A stretch of 9,228 nucleotides of DNA, taken from NCBI GenBank assembly GCA_043809265.1, contig JAZDDY010000031.1, positions 1-9,228 on the forward strand, written 5' to 3'. A program made the translations under genes and the position numbers. This document shows, piece after piece, positions 1 through 6,096 of this stretch; within the stretch, counting starts at the first letter, position 1, and each line of letters opens with the position of its first letter. The notes under the pieces were generated by a model. The model saw only the letters and a program-made list of their open reading frames with translations. It was not told the origin of the DNA and ran no database searches. The stretch comes from JAPLVS01 sp043809265 (lineage in GTDB: Archaea > Iainarchaeota > Iainarchaeia > Iainarchaeales > DTGL01).

Positions 1-542
1 ACGAGAACGGCTTCGACATCACCTCGAACGAGGCATTGGACCCGAACACGCGCTTTTACGACTGGCTCTCTTATGAAATAATAAACAACAGCCCAGATTA
101 CTGCTTTGTTCCCTTTGGCACAGGCAACCTTTACGAAAACATCCTGAACATAAACAAAAAAGAGGTTTCCACCAACAACCACGACCCGCGCTTCAAGGGC
201 GACACTGAAATTTTGAGGAACTGCAATTTCATGGGTGCGACCTCGAACAATCCGCGCACCAAGGCCTGCAAGCTTTATTCCCCGCATCTCCCCTTCGTGC
301 ACCTTGACGAGCAATGGCTCAAGCTCTACAAGCACTCAGGCTTCTGCGGCCCAGAATCAAATGTCTATCTTATCGGCGAGAATTTCCTTGATAAAGCGAT
401 TGAAATCGCTGAAAAGCAGGGCATCCAGTGCGAGCCCTCAGGCATCTCAGGCCTTGCACTGATGCTCCAGCTGAAAGACAAATTGCCAAAAAACAAAAAA
501 ATGCTTGTAGTCAACACCGGCAAAACAAAATGCCCGGAATAA
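1..542 (+). CDS. PLP-dependent fold-type II enzyme, C-terminal part (threonine synthase/cysteine synthase-like), truncated by window edge
   Basis: The reading frame is open from base 3 and ends at TAA 540-542, so the N-terminal part, including the PLP-binding lysine, lies before the window. A TTG at 36 is in frame, but the frame upstream (ENGFDITSNEA) continues the same protein, so it is not the start. Visible landmarks are a phosphate-cradling Gly loop (VPFGTGN), the EPSGISGLALML segment typical of this superfamily near its C-terminus, and a final strand, MLVVNTGK, as in threonine synthase and serine/threonine dehydratases. These enzymes are cytosolic and do beta- or gamma-elimination/replacement chemistry on amino acids. 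The segment between the Gly loop and EPSG, with several Cys residues, is not one I can assign, so the exact substrate is open. It converges on argH with only four bases between the stops. Confidence 0.8.
   Translation, partial: ENGFDITSNEALDPNTRFYDWLSYEIINNSPDYCFVPFGTGNLYENILNINKKEVSTNNHDPRFKGDTEILRNCNFMGATSNNPRTKACKLYSPHLPFVHLDEQWLKLYKHSGFCGPESNVYLIGENFLDKAIEIAEKQGIQCEPSGISGLALMLQLKDKLPKNKKMLVVNTGKTKCPE
488..501 (-). terminator. Possible oligo-T terminator for argGH
   Basis: On the minus strand, two T runs (T7 at 495-501 and T6 at 488-493) lie about 45-60 bases past the argH stop, inside the 3' end of the convergent PLP-enzyme gene. Archaeal RNA polymerase can terminate on such runs without a hairpin. 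This is only a sequence-composition call. Confidence 0.35.
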
Positions 543-546
543 GGGA

Positions 547-1728
547 TTACCCTGTTTCAGACGCTTTTTTGTACGCCTCCCTGAAAGGAACCCCTTTTTT
601 TGCCATTGCAGTCGCCTTTTCAGCCGAAAGCATTCCCTCGGAAATCGCCTTGGCACAGTTTTCTTCATTCACTTCGATTTTTGGGAAAACATGCAAGGCA
701 ATCCCGACACATTCTTCAGCAAGCGCGAAGCCCTCCATCAAAGGCTTTTTCCCGAGCTGGGAATCGCGGTTATAGCCTGAAGGCAGGGAATTCTGGTTTG
801 CAAGCGAGTGGAAGAGATACGACTGCATTTCCGCGTTCTTCGCCCGCAGGATTTCGAACACATCCGGATTCTTCTTGTGCGGCATTATCGAGGAGCCTGT
901 GCAAATTTCTTCAGGCAGTTCCAGGAAACCGAAATGCTCGCCTGAAAAAATAATTATGTCCGAGGCAAGCTTGTTCAGCGAAAGCATCAGCTCGCAGAGC
1001 GCGAAAAGCACAGTGCTTTCGTATTTTCCTCTCGAATTAATCGCGTAAAGCGGGTTTTCCTGCGTTTTTGCAAATCCAAGCTGTTTTGCAACCATTTCAT
1101 TGTCCAGCGCAAGGCTTGTGCCATAGCCTGCTGCTGCGCCCATCGGGCTCTTGTTAATCCATTCCTTCAGGCTTTCCATCAATTTAATGTCATCCTTCAG
1201 CGAGTCGGCAAAACTGCCTGCCCAAATTCCCATCGTTGAAGGCATTGCTTTCCTTGAATGCGTGTAGCCAGGCATTTTTGTGCTTTTGTGTTTTTCCGCG
1301 AATTTTTCGAGTTCGGCCGCAAGGCACGCTGTTTTTTCCTGCAATTCAGAGAGTTTTTTCTTCGAGTAAAGCAGCAGGTCTGCTGCAATCTGGTCGTTTC
1401 TTGATTTTCCGGCATGGATTTTTTTCCCTGTCGCGCCCAGTTTTTCTGTCAGGAAATTTTCCACGGCGGTATGGATATCCTCCTGCCCGGGCATTATTCC
1501 AAACTTTCCTTCCACTGCCTTTCCCTTCAGTTCTTCAAGGGCTTTTTTTATCTCCTCGAATTCATGCCATGAAATAATTTTGGCTTTTGCAAGCGCCTTT
1601 GCATGCGCTTCGTTCACAAGGCAGTCCTCTTCAAGGAGCTCCATGTCCAGCAGGAAATCTTTGCCGACAGTGAAGGCCTCCACTTTAGCATCAAGCGTTT
1701 TCCCCTGTTTTTCCCACAATTTCTGCAT
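547..1728 (-). CDS. argH: Argininosuccinate lyase, C-terminally short
   Basis: This enzyme splits argininosuccinate into arginine and fumarate, the last step of arginine synthesis, in the cytosol as a homotetramer. The 393 residues show the family signature GSSIMPHKKNP at 278-288 with the catalytic Ser loop, the GYTH motif at 154-157 carrying the catalytic His157, and the substrate-binding SRND at 109-112. The opening (KLW-K-G..FTVG) and the AMPSTMG stretch resemble, from memory, the Bacteroidetes-type branch more than the E. coli type. The ATG directly follows the argG TGA, and AAGGTGA at 1734-1740 is its ribosome site inside argG. The protein stops soon after GVPFREAYKK, where relatives continue for roughly 40-60 residues, so the end of domain 3 is missing. 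The active-site regions are intact, so activity is plausible but not certain. Confidence 0.95.
   Translation of the reverse strand: MQKLWEKQGKTLDAKVEAFTVGKDFLLDMELLEEDCLVNEAHAKALAKAKIISWHEFEEIKKALEELKGKAVEGKFGIMPGQEDIHTAVENFLTEKLGATGKKIHAGKSRNDQIAADLLLYSKKKLSELQEKTACLAAELEKFAEKHKSTKMPGYTHSRKAMPSTMGIWAGSFADSLKDDIKLMESLKEWINKSPMGAAAGYGTSLALDNEMVAKQLGFAKTQENPLYAINSRGKYESTVLFALCELMLSLNKLASDIIIFSGEHFGFLELPEEICTGSSIMPHKKNPDVFEILRAKNAEMQSYLFHSLANQNSLPSGYNRDSQLGKKPLMEGFALAEECVGIALHVFPKIEVNEENCAKAISEGMLSAEKATAMAKKGVPFREAYKKASETG
595..601 (+). terminator. Possible oligo-T terminator for the PLP-enzyme gene
   Basis: A T7 run on the plus strand lies about 55 bases past the stop of the PLP-enzyme gene, within the 3' end of convergent argH. 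It could end plus-strand transcription in the archaeal oligo-T manner. The evidence is weak because T runs are common in this antisense stretch. Confidence 0.3.
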
Positions 1729-2979
1729 TCACTTCACCTTTTTCAGCTGCATTGCCATTTTCGACTGCAGGCTCCACAATTCAATGAAGCCGGGCGAAGC
1801 CTTCTGGTTGAAGGTCTGGCCGATATCATAGGTTGCAAGGCTTTTATCATAAAGCGCGAAAGGCGATTTTCTTCCCACAACAAGGGCATGGCCCTTGTAA
1901 AGCTTCACTTTCACTGCCCCGCAAACCTTTTTGTTCTGCGTTTCAATGAACGCATTCAATGAATCCATCAACTGGTCGAACCAAAGCCCCTGGTAGGCAA
2001 GATAAGCCCATTTCTGGTCAACCAATTCCTTGAACTGGTTTTCATGCACCGTGCTTACAATTTTCTCCAAATCCTTGTGGGCCTCGATGATTGTTACGGC
2101 GGCAGGGCATTCGTACACCTCGCGGCTCTTCAACCCCATCACTCTGTCCTCCACATGGTCGATTATTCCGACGCCGTGCTTTCCTGCAATTCCATTCAGT
2201 TCCATCACAAGTTCGTGCAGTGGCAGCCCCCTTCCGTTGAGCGAAACAGGAATCCCTTCCAAAAACTCAATCTCCACGATTTCAGGCTTGTTTGGCGCTT
2301 TCTCCGGGACAGTGCAAAGCCCGAAAACGTTTTCAGGCGGCTCGGCAAAAGGGTCTTCGAGAACGCCGCACTCGCTGCTTTTCCCCCACATGTTTTCGTC
2401 AGTGGAATAAGGCTTTGCCTTGGATTCATCCACCGGAATGCCTTTGGCCTTCGCATATTCGATTTCATTGCTCCTTGCCATGTTCCAGTCTCTCACAGGC
2501 GCGAGGATTTTCAGTTTGGGATTCAGGGAAATAATCCCTGCCTCAAGCCGCACCTGGTCGTTGCCTTTGCCTGTGCAGCCGTGCGCAATCGTATCAATTC
2601 CTTCCTTTTCCGCAATCTCCACTGCAAGTTTTGCAATCAATGGCCGCCCTATTGCAGTGCTCAATGGATATTTGCCCTGGTAAAGCGCGTTAGCCTTTAT
2701 CGCCTTCGAAATATACTGCTCCGCGAACTCCTTTTTTGCATCAATGACAAAAGCCTTTTTTGCGCCGAGCGCAAGCGCCTTTTCCTTAACTTTTTTCAAG
2801 TCAATGCTTTGACCCAAATCGACTGTTAGCGTGAATAGCTCCACGCAGTATTCCTCTTGAATGAATTTCAGCAGCACCGAAGTGTCGAGTCCGCCTGAGT
2901 AGAGGAGCAGAACCTTTTCCGGGCTGTCAGCTTCGTATGAAGCGCTGTTTTCCTTTTTTGCTTTTTCAAACCATCCCAT
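1729..2979 (-). CDS. argG: Argininosuccinate synthase
   Basis: It condenses citrulline and aspartate with ATP to argininosuccinate (AMP + PPi released), the step before ArgH. From the chosen start (416 residues, normal for the family) the ATP PP-loop YSGGLDTS is at 27-34, STAIGRP at 107-113, HGCTGKGNDQVR at 133-144, and the citrulline/aspartate-binding run from STDENMWG to VLEDP at 192-210. The frame is open up to 3081. I choose ATG 2979 because GGTGG at 2984-2988 is well placed as a ribosome site, and because a strong TATA box at 3021-3028 puts the transcript start near 2998, after the upstream candidates. About 20 residues precede the core, a short N-terminal extension. It is the first gene of an argG-argH operon, with TGA and the argH ATG adjacent. 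Confidence 0.97.
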   Translation of the reverse strand: MGWFEKAKKENSASYEADSPEKVLLLYSGGLDTSVLLKFIQEEYCVELFTLTVDLGQSIDLKKVKEKALALGAKKAFVIDAKKEFAEQYISKAIKANALYQGKYPLSTAIGRPLIAKLAVEIAEKEGIDTIAHGCTGKGNDQVRLEAGIISLNPKLKILAPVRDWNMARSNEIEYAKAKGIPVDESKAKPYSTDENMWGKSSECGVLEDPFAEPPENVFGLCTVPEKAPNKPEIVEIEFLEGIPVSLNGRGLPLHELVMELNGIAGKHGVGIIDHVEDRVMGLKSREVYECPAAVTIIEAHKDLEKIVSTVHENQFKELVDQKWAYLAYQGLWFDQLMDSLNAFIETQNKKVCGAVKVKLYKGHALVVGRKSPFALYDKSLATYDIGQTFNQKASPGFIELWSLQSKMAMQLKKVK

Positions 2980-2983
2980 GCAA

Positions 2984-2988
2984 CCACC
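2984..2988 (-). promoter_or_regulatory. Ribosome binding site of argG
   Basis: GGTGG lies four bases before ATG 2979 and matches the archaeal anti-Shine-Dalgarno partner (GGAGGTGA). It decides the argG start over the longer open frame reaching 3081. Confidence 0.7.
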
Positions 2989-3020
2989 AAAAACGCTTTT
3001 CAATACCTGCGTTGCCCGGA

Positions 3021-3028
3021 ATATAAAA
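3021..3028 (-). promoter_or_regulatory. TATA box of the argGH operon
   Basis: TTTTATAT on the minus strand is centred near 3024.5 and predicts initiation around 2998, giving a leader of about 20 bases that contains the GGTGG ribosome site. This is a good archaeal-type box. Confidence 0.75.
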
Positions 3029-3046
3029 GCCTGACGCCCGAAATCC

Positions 3047-3080
3047 GACAAAAAAGACAAACAATGTCCAAAATAAGACA
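3047..3080. promoter_or_regulatory. Cluster of GACA/TGTC half-sites between divergent promoters (candidate operator)
   Basis: Four half-sites lie between the two TATA boxes: GACA at 3047-3050, GACA at 3056-3059, TGTC at 3065-3068 and GACA at 3077-3080. The first three are spaced 9 bases start to start. The middle pair forms the inverted repeat GACA-aacaa-TGTC, and TGTC with the last GACA forms a second inverted pair. The last half-site abuts the TATA box of the ACT-domain gene, and the block sits upstream of the argG TATA box. That arrangement fits a regulator acting on both genes, but no binding protein is shown by sequence. Confidence 0.4.
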
Positions 3081-3087
3081 TTTAAGC
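3080..3087 (+). promoter_or_regulatory. TATA box of the ACT-domain gene
   Basis: ATTTAAGC centred near 3083.5 predicts initiation at about 3109-3110, at the ATG of the downstream gene. This implies a leaderless mRNA and supports ATG 3109 over the in-frame ATG 3064, which lies upstream of the promoter. Confidence 0.6.
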
Positions 3088-3108
3088 ATTTCCCGCCATA
3101 TTCTTTGC

Positions 3109-3732
3109 ATGAATGCATCAAAGGAAGCACGGAAATTCATTGAAGAGCGGCCTTATGTCAAGGCGGCCGTGAAAAAGGGCCTTGTTAATTACTCGGCTCT
3201 GGCCCGCCTGATAAAATCGGAAACAGGAAGCAAATCACGGGATGACGCGCTGGTTGTCGCGACACGGCGTTATGTAGAGAAGATTAAGGGTTCCGGGGCC
3301 GAGAGGAAGGAAATCCTTGCGCTTTTGAAGAAGAGCCGCGTTGAGGTGAAGAGCCGGGTGAATGCCGCGGTTTTTTCTTCGCTTGTCCCGCTCAAAGTCC
3401 TGCTGCAGTCCCAGAAGGAGGCCCAGGATGCCGGGGAACCTTTCCATCTCATCAAGGGCACCTCGACCTTTACTGTCATCACTTCAGAGGAGTTCTTCGA
3501 TGGCCTTGGCTCGCTCAAGCCGTTCATTGTAAAAAGCCAGAAAGGATTGGTTGAAATTGCTTTAAAAAGCCCTAAAGAAATCGAGAGTGTTCCGGGCGTG
3601 GTGGCTTTCCTTTACTCGTTGTTTGCGGAGCGCGGCATTAACATTGTGGAGACCACTTCGTGCTGGACTGACACGCTTTTTGTGGTAAGCCAGAAAGACC
3701 TCGGGAAGGCCCTTGAATTGCTGGAATTCTAG
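3109..3732 (+). CDS. ACT-domain protein with helical N-terminal region, possible amino-acid-responsive regulator
   Basis: Of the 207 residues, the C-terminal part (about 148-205) reads as an ACT domain: a strand (LVEIALKS), then VPGVVAFLYSLFAERGINI, then TLFVVSQKDLGKALELL. This is the beta-alpha-beta pattern of aspartokinase-type ligand-binding domains. Residues about 75-130 may be a second, diverged ACT unit. The N-terminal region (about 5-60), with YVKAAVKKGLVNYSALARLI and a following basic helix, looks like a small helical, possibly winged-helix DNA-binding region. Such ACT proteins of unknown role are common in archaea. The start is ATG 3109, because the TATA box lies only 22 bases upstream. 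It is transcribed divergently from argGH across a 129-base gap with repeated half-sites, so control of arginine synthesis is a reasonable inference, not something the sequence proves. Confidence 0.65.
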   Translation: MNASKEARKFIEERPYVKAAVKKGLVNYSALARLIKSETGSKSRDDALVVATRRYVEKIKGSGAERKEILALLKKSRVEVKSRVNAAVFSSLVPLKVLLQSQKEAQDAGEPFHLIKGTSTFTVITSEEFFDGLGSLKPFIVKSQKGLVEIALKSPKEIESVPGVVAFLYSLFAERGINIVETTSCWTDTLFVVSQKDLGKALELLEF

Positions 3733-3742
3733 CAGGCAACAA

Positions 3743-3750
3743 ATTTAAAT
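3743..3750 (+). promoter_or_regulatory. TATA box of tRNA-Ser
   Basis: The palindromic ATTTAAAT is centred near 3746.5 and predicts initiation around 3772, about seven bases before the mature tRNA 5' end. The spacing fits an archaeal tRNA promoter. Confidence 0.7.
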
Positions 3751-3823
3751 TCCCTCCCCAAACTAATTATTATTGCAAGCCGAGATGGCGGAGCGGTCTA
3801 ACGCGCCAGTCTGGAATCCTGCC

Positions 3824-3877
3824 CTTTCTTTTCTTTGAGAAAGAAAAGAAAGCGCAAGTTGCGGAAAGAAAAGAAAA
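3824..3877 (+). repeat. Perfect 13-bp hairpin plus a second copy of its purine arm, inside the tRNA intron
   Basis: CTTTCTTTTCTTT (3824-3836) and AAAGAAAAGAAAG (3840-3852) are exact inverted repeats with a GAG loop. AAAGAAAAGAAA occurs again at 3865-3876, so the pyrimidine arm could pair with either copy. The strand asymmetry (all pyrimidine, then all purine) is striking. Confidence 0.85.
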
Positions 3878-3884
3878 AGTTTGA

Positions 3885-3893
3885 TTAATATAT
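3885..3893 (+). promoter_or_regulatory. Possible TATA box within the tRNA intron
   Basis: TTAATATAT resembles an archaeal TATA box and would start a transcript near 3915, ahead of the glycosyltransferase gene. No other TATA-like site is seen between the tRNA and that gene. It may instead be just an AT-rich part of the intron. Confidence 0.25.
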
Positions 3894-4022
3894 CACTTTT
3901 CTGCAGCAGGCCAAAGAGCTGGTATGCGCAAGCATGCGGGGGTTCGAATCCCTCTCTCGGCGTGATCTCTTCCAATCGGGTGCCAGCGCCATTTCGCTCG
4001 GTAGCCCGGCCAGGGGAACAAA

Positions 4023-5003
4023 ATGGCAAAGAAAAAACCATTTCTAAGCATAATAATCCCGGTCTATAATGCAGGCTGGAAGCTCCCAACGCTTTTAAAA
4101 TCGGTTTTTTCCTCGGCATATCGAGACTTTGAAGTAATAGCCGTTGATGACGCGTCCACCGACAATTCGATTGAACTTGCAAAAGCCTTTGATGTTAAAA
4201 TCGTAAGGCTTGAAAAGAACAGCGGGGCGGCTGCCGCAAGGAATATTGGTGCGAAAGAGGCAAGGGCCGATGTCCTTGTCTTTCTTGATGATGATGTTGT
4301 GCTAAAAAAGGACGCTTTGGAAAAAATTGCCGAAGCCTTTAGGGATAAGGAAATCCACTGCCTTGCCGGGGTTTATGCAAAGGAACCTGCGGATGGAAGC
4401 CTTTTTGGCCGCTACAGGGCTTTGCTGGAATTCTTCTGGATGAAGGATGCAGGAACAATTGACGGTTTTGTCCCGGCAATAGGCGCGGTAAGGAAAAAAC
4501 TTTTCAGGGAAGTTGGGGGTTTCAACGAAAATTACGGCCAGCTTGAAGAAGTGGTTTTCGGTTACGAGATAAATAAAAGGCACCCGATTATTTTGAGGGC
4601 TGACATCCAGGCATTCCACCACTTTCCGACATTTAAGCGGTGCGTAAAGCTTTACTTCAAGAGATGCTTTGTTTGGGTCAGGCTTTTCCTTAAAATGCAA
4701 AGGTTCGGCAAGGTGGCAATGACGCCATCGACAGGCTTTGCCGCCCTGCTCGCGCTTTCAATTGTTTTCTTTTCCCTGCTTTGCCTGTTTTTTTCCCAGC
4801 TGGCCTTTGTTCCACCGGCTTTTTTCCTGTTATTTCTCGCAGTGAATGCGAAAATGTACTGGTTTGTCTTCGGCGAAGCCGGGCCGTTTTTCCTATTGTA
4901 TTTTTTTGCAACAAACTTTATACTGCAGGCCATTGTGGGGACAGCTGCGGTTTTCTCGCTTTTGACTGTCCCCTTTTTGGGAATCGAATGGGGTTGGGCT
5001 TAA
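4023..5003 (+). CDS. Family 2 glycosyltransferase with C-terminal membrane segments
   Basis: The 326 residues begin with the GT2 (GT-A fold) pattern LSIIIPVYNAGWKLPTLLKSV, then VIAVDDASTDNS (39-49), NSGAAAARNIGAKEA (66-80) and the metal/nucleotide-sugar motif FLDDDV (87-92, DDD 89-91). VGGFNENYG (164-172) is the acceptor-side loop. From about 238 onward come two or three hydrophobic stretches (roughly 238-260, 262-280 and 288-318), so it likely works at the inner face of the membrane on a lipid or envelope acceptor. ATG 4023 is preceded by AGGGG at 4012-4016. It overlaps the radical SAM gene by TAATG, indicating translation coupling. Donor and acceptor cannot be told from sequence. Confidence 0.88.
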   Translation: MAKKKPFLSIIIPVYNAGWKLPTLLKSVFSSAYRDFEVIAVDDASTDNSIELAKAFDVKIVRLEKNSGAAAARNIGAKEARADVLVFLDDDVVLKKDALEKIAEAFRDKEIHCLAGVYAKEPADGSLFGRYRALLEFFWMKDAGTIDGFVPAIGAVRKKLFREVGGFNENYGQLEEVVFGYEINKRHPIILRADIQAFHHFPTFKRCVKLYFKRCFVWVRLFLKMQRFGKVAMTPSTGFAALLALSIVFFSLLCLFFSQLAFVPPAFFLLFLAVNAKMYWFVFGEAGPFFLLYFFATNFILQAIVGTAAVFSLLTVPFLGIEWGWA

Positions 5004-6079
5004 TGGGGATAGGCACATACCTGCGGTTCCTTGAATCTTTCACTTGGAAAAATCCGCCCTACCTTATATTTTTTGCCACGTCGAAATGCAATTCCAAATG
5101 CAGGCATTGTTTTTATTGGCGCCAGATAGCGGAAAGTGCCGGAAAGAGAGAACTGTCGCTGAAGGAGATTGAGGAAATTGCCGGAAAATACGGCAAGCTC
5201 ATGTACCTTTCAATTGGCGGCGGCGAACCATTACTGAGGAATGATATTCCGGAGATATGCCTGGCTTTCCACAGGCATACCGGGGTTTCCCTCATTACCA
5301 TCACAACTAACGGCCTTCTTCCGAGACGGATTTCAAAGGGGGTCGAAAAGGCCCTCATAAAATGCCCTGAAGTGCAATTTACTGTGCCTCTTTCAATCGA
5401 CGGCATCCTTGAAAGGCAGGATTCCATAAGAGGCGTAAAAGGGTGCTTCGGCAAAGTAATGCAAACCTACAAGGAACTGGCAGGGCTCCAGGAAAAATAC
5501 GCCAACCTTGCCATTGATGTGGGCACGGTGGTCGCTTCCTATAACCAAGACCGGATTGAAGAAGTTTTGGAATTCGTTGAAAAAAACATGCCTGCCGTCA
5601 GGAACCACGGAATCGGCTTTGCAAGAGGCCCCACAAAAGAAGAGAAAGCAAAAGATGTTTCGGCCGAAAGGCTCAGGCAGATCACGGCATTTGCTGCCAA
5701 GGCGAAGGAGAGAAACCGCAGGCAAAAGAGCTTTTCAGGGAGGCTTTTTGACGCCTTGTCGCTGGCGGAAAATGATATTGCCCTGCGGTTTGCCGAGGGA
5801 AAATGCGGGGGCTGGAATTGCTTTGCAGGCCAAAAATTTGTCGAAATAAACGAAGTGGGCGAAGTTTTCCCCTGCGAAATGCTTTTCGAAAAGATAGGCT
5901 CTCTCAGGGAATCAGGCTACGATACCGGCAAAATACTTAAAAGCGAAAAAGCAAAGGCGGCAATAGCTAAAATAAAGTCAAAGCGTTGCAACTGCACGTT
6001 TGAATGTGCAATAGCAAATTCGATTGTTTACTCTCCGGGCAAATACCCCGGCATTTTAAGCAAAATGGGAAAAATTTGA
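5003..6079 (+). CDS. Radical SAM enzyme with SPASM-like cysteine-rich C-terminus
   Basis: With ATG 5003 the protein has 358 residues. The Fe4S4/SAM motif CNSKCRHC (C29, C33, C36) is followed by an SAM-binding GGGEPL (72-77) and later strands of the TIM-barrel type (TTNGL 101-105, PLSIDG 129-134). The C-terminal part has C268, C273, C291 (FPC), C329, C331 and C335, a SPASM/twitch-like set for one or two auxiliary clusters. Members modify peptides, proteins or small molecules. The ATG overlaps the upstream stop (TAATG). The frame stays open further upstream, but that part lies inside the glycosyltransferase gene and is not radical SAM-like. An alternative ATG at 4988 would add five residues. 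Coupling to the glycosyltransferase suggests a shared pathway; the substrate is unknown. Six rather than seven C-terminal cysteines make SPASM a likely, not firm, call. Confidence 0.85.
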   Translation: MGIGTYLRFLESFTWKNPPYLIFFATSKCNSKCRHCFYWRQIAESAGKRELSLKEIEEIAGKYGKLMYLSIGGGEPLLRNDIPEICLAFHRHTGVSLITITTNGLLPRRISKGVEKALIKCPEVQFTVPLSIDGILERQDSIRGVKGCFGKVMQTYKELAGLQEKYANLAIDVGTVVASYNQDRIEEVLEFVEKNMPAVRNHGIGFARGPTKEEKAKDVSAERLRQITAFAAKAKERNRRQKSFSGRLFDALSLAENDIALRFAEGKCGGWNCFAGQKFVEINEVGEVFPCEMLFEKIGSLRESGYDTGKILKSEKAKAAIAKIKSKRCNCTFECAIANSIVYSPGKYPGILSKMGKI

Positions 6080-6096
6080 TTTTTGCGGCCGGCCTT

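Larger units (their letters stand above)
3817..3916 (+). other. Archaeal tRNA intron (bulge-helix-bulge type)
   Basis: The splice sites follow from folding. CCTGC (3818-3822) pairs with GCAGG (3906-3910). Next come 3-base bulges AAT (3815-3817) and AGA (3915-3917), around a short helix of UGG with CCA (3812-3814 with 3911-3913) plus a C-A mismatch. Cutting after the second bulge base on each side gives an exon boundary at 37/38, the usual archaeal position for the splicing endonuclease EndA. The central helix has only three Watson-Crick pairs, so it is slightly relaxed. The intron also holds a perfect 13-base-pair hairpin and is longer than most archaeal tRNA introns. Confidence 0.85.
3779..3962 (+). 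tRNA. tRNA-Ser(GGA) with a 100-base intron at position 37/38
   Basis: The acceptor stem GCCGAGA (3779-3785) pairs perfectly with TCTCGGC (3955-3961), followed by discriminator G 3962. The D stem is GCG/CGC (3788-3790 with 3802-3804). The anticodon stem CCAGT (3806-3810) pairs with GCTGG (3918-3922), with one U-G pair. The anticodon is GGA at 3813-3815, decoding UCC/UCU. A long variable arm (ATGC-GCAA-GCAT, 3924-3935) marks a class II serine tRNA. The T arm has GGGGG, loop TTCGAAT and CCCTC (3938-3954). No CCA is encoded. The gene is interrupted by an intron at 3817-3916. Confidence 0.95.

Noticed and set aside
2980..3081. A longer ArgG N-terminus from an upstream ATG at 3081
   Set aside because: It would start upstream of the TATA box at 3021-3028, and the extra residues do not match the family. 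GGTGG precedes ATG 2979.
3824..3852. The intron hairpin as a transcription terminator
   Set aside because: The plus strand is followed by purines, not a T run, and the tRNA 3' exon lies downstream.
3779..4022. The tRNA-Ser 3' end as an integration (att) site
   Set aside because: No integrase and no direct repeat of the tRNA 3' end is visible in the window.
3993..4025. A GTAGCCCGGCCAGG stretch resembling a tRNA D arm, as a tRNA fragment or second tRNA
   Set aside because: I could not find matching anticodon, T arm or acceptor 3' strand. It overlaps the ribosome site and start of the glycosyltransferase.
3763..4182. A 139-codon open frame on the minus strand across the tRNA-Ser
   Set aside because: It spans the tRNA, its intron and the start of the glycosyltransferase gene, and shows no protein-like motif. 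The tRNA fold is unambiguous.
4781..5002. An in-frame N-terminal extension of the radical SAM gene (74 residues)
   Set aside because: It lies wholly inside the glycosyltransferase coding region in another frame. The TAATG overlap at 5003 gives a natural start, and the extension has no radical SAM features.
6087..6094. GGCCGGCC palindrome in the gap between convergent genes
   Set aside because: It is too short and GC-simple to call an operator, and there is no promoter nearby.
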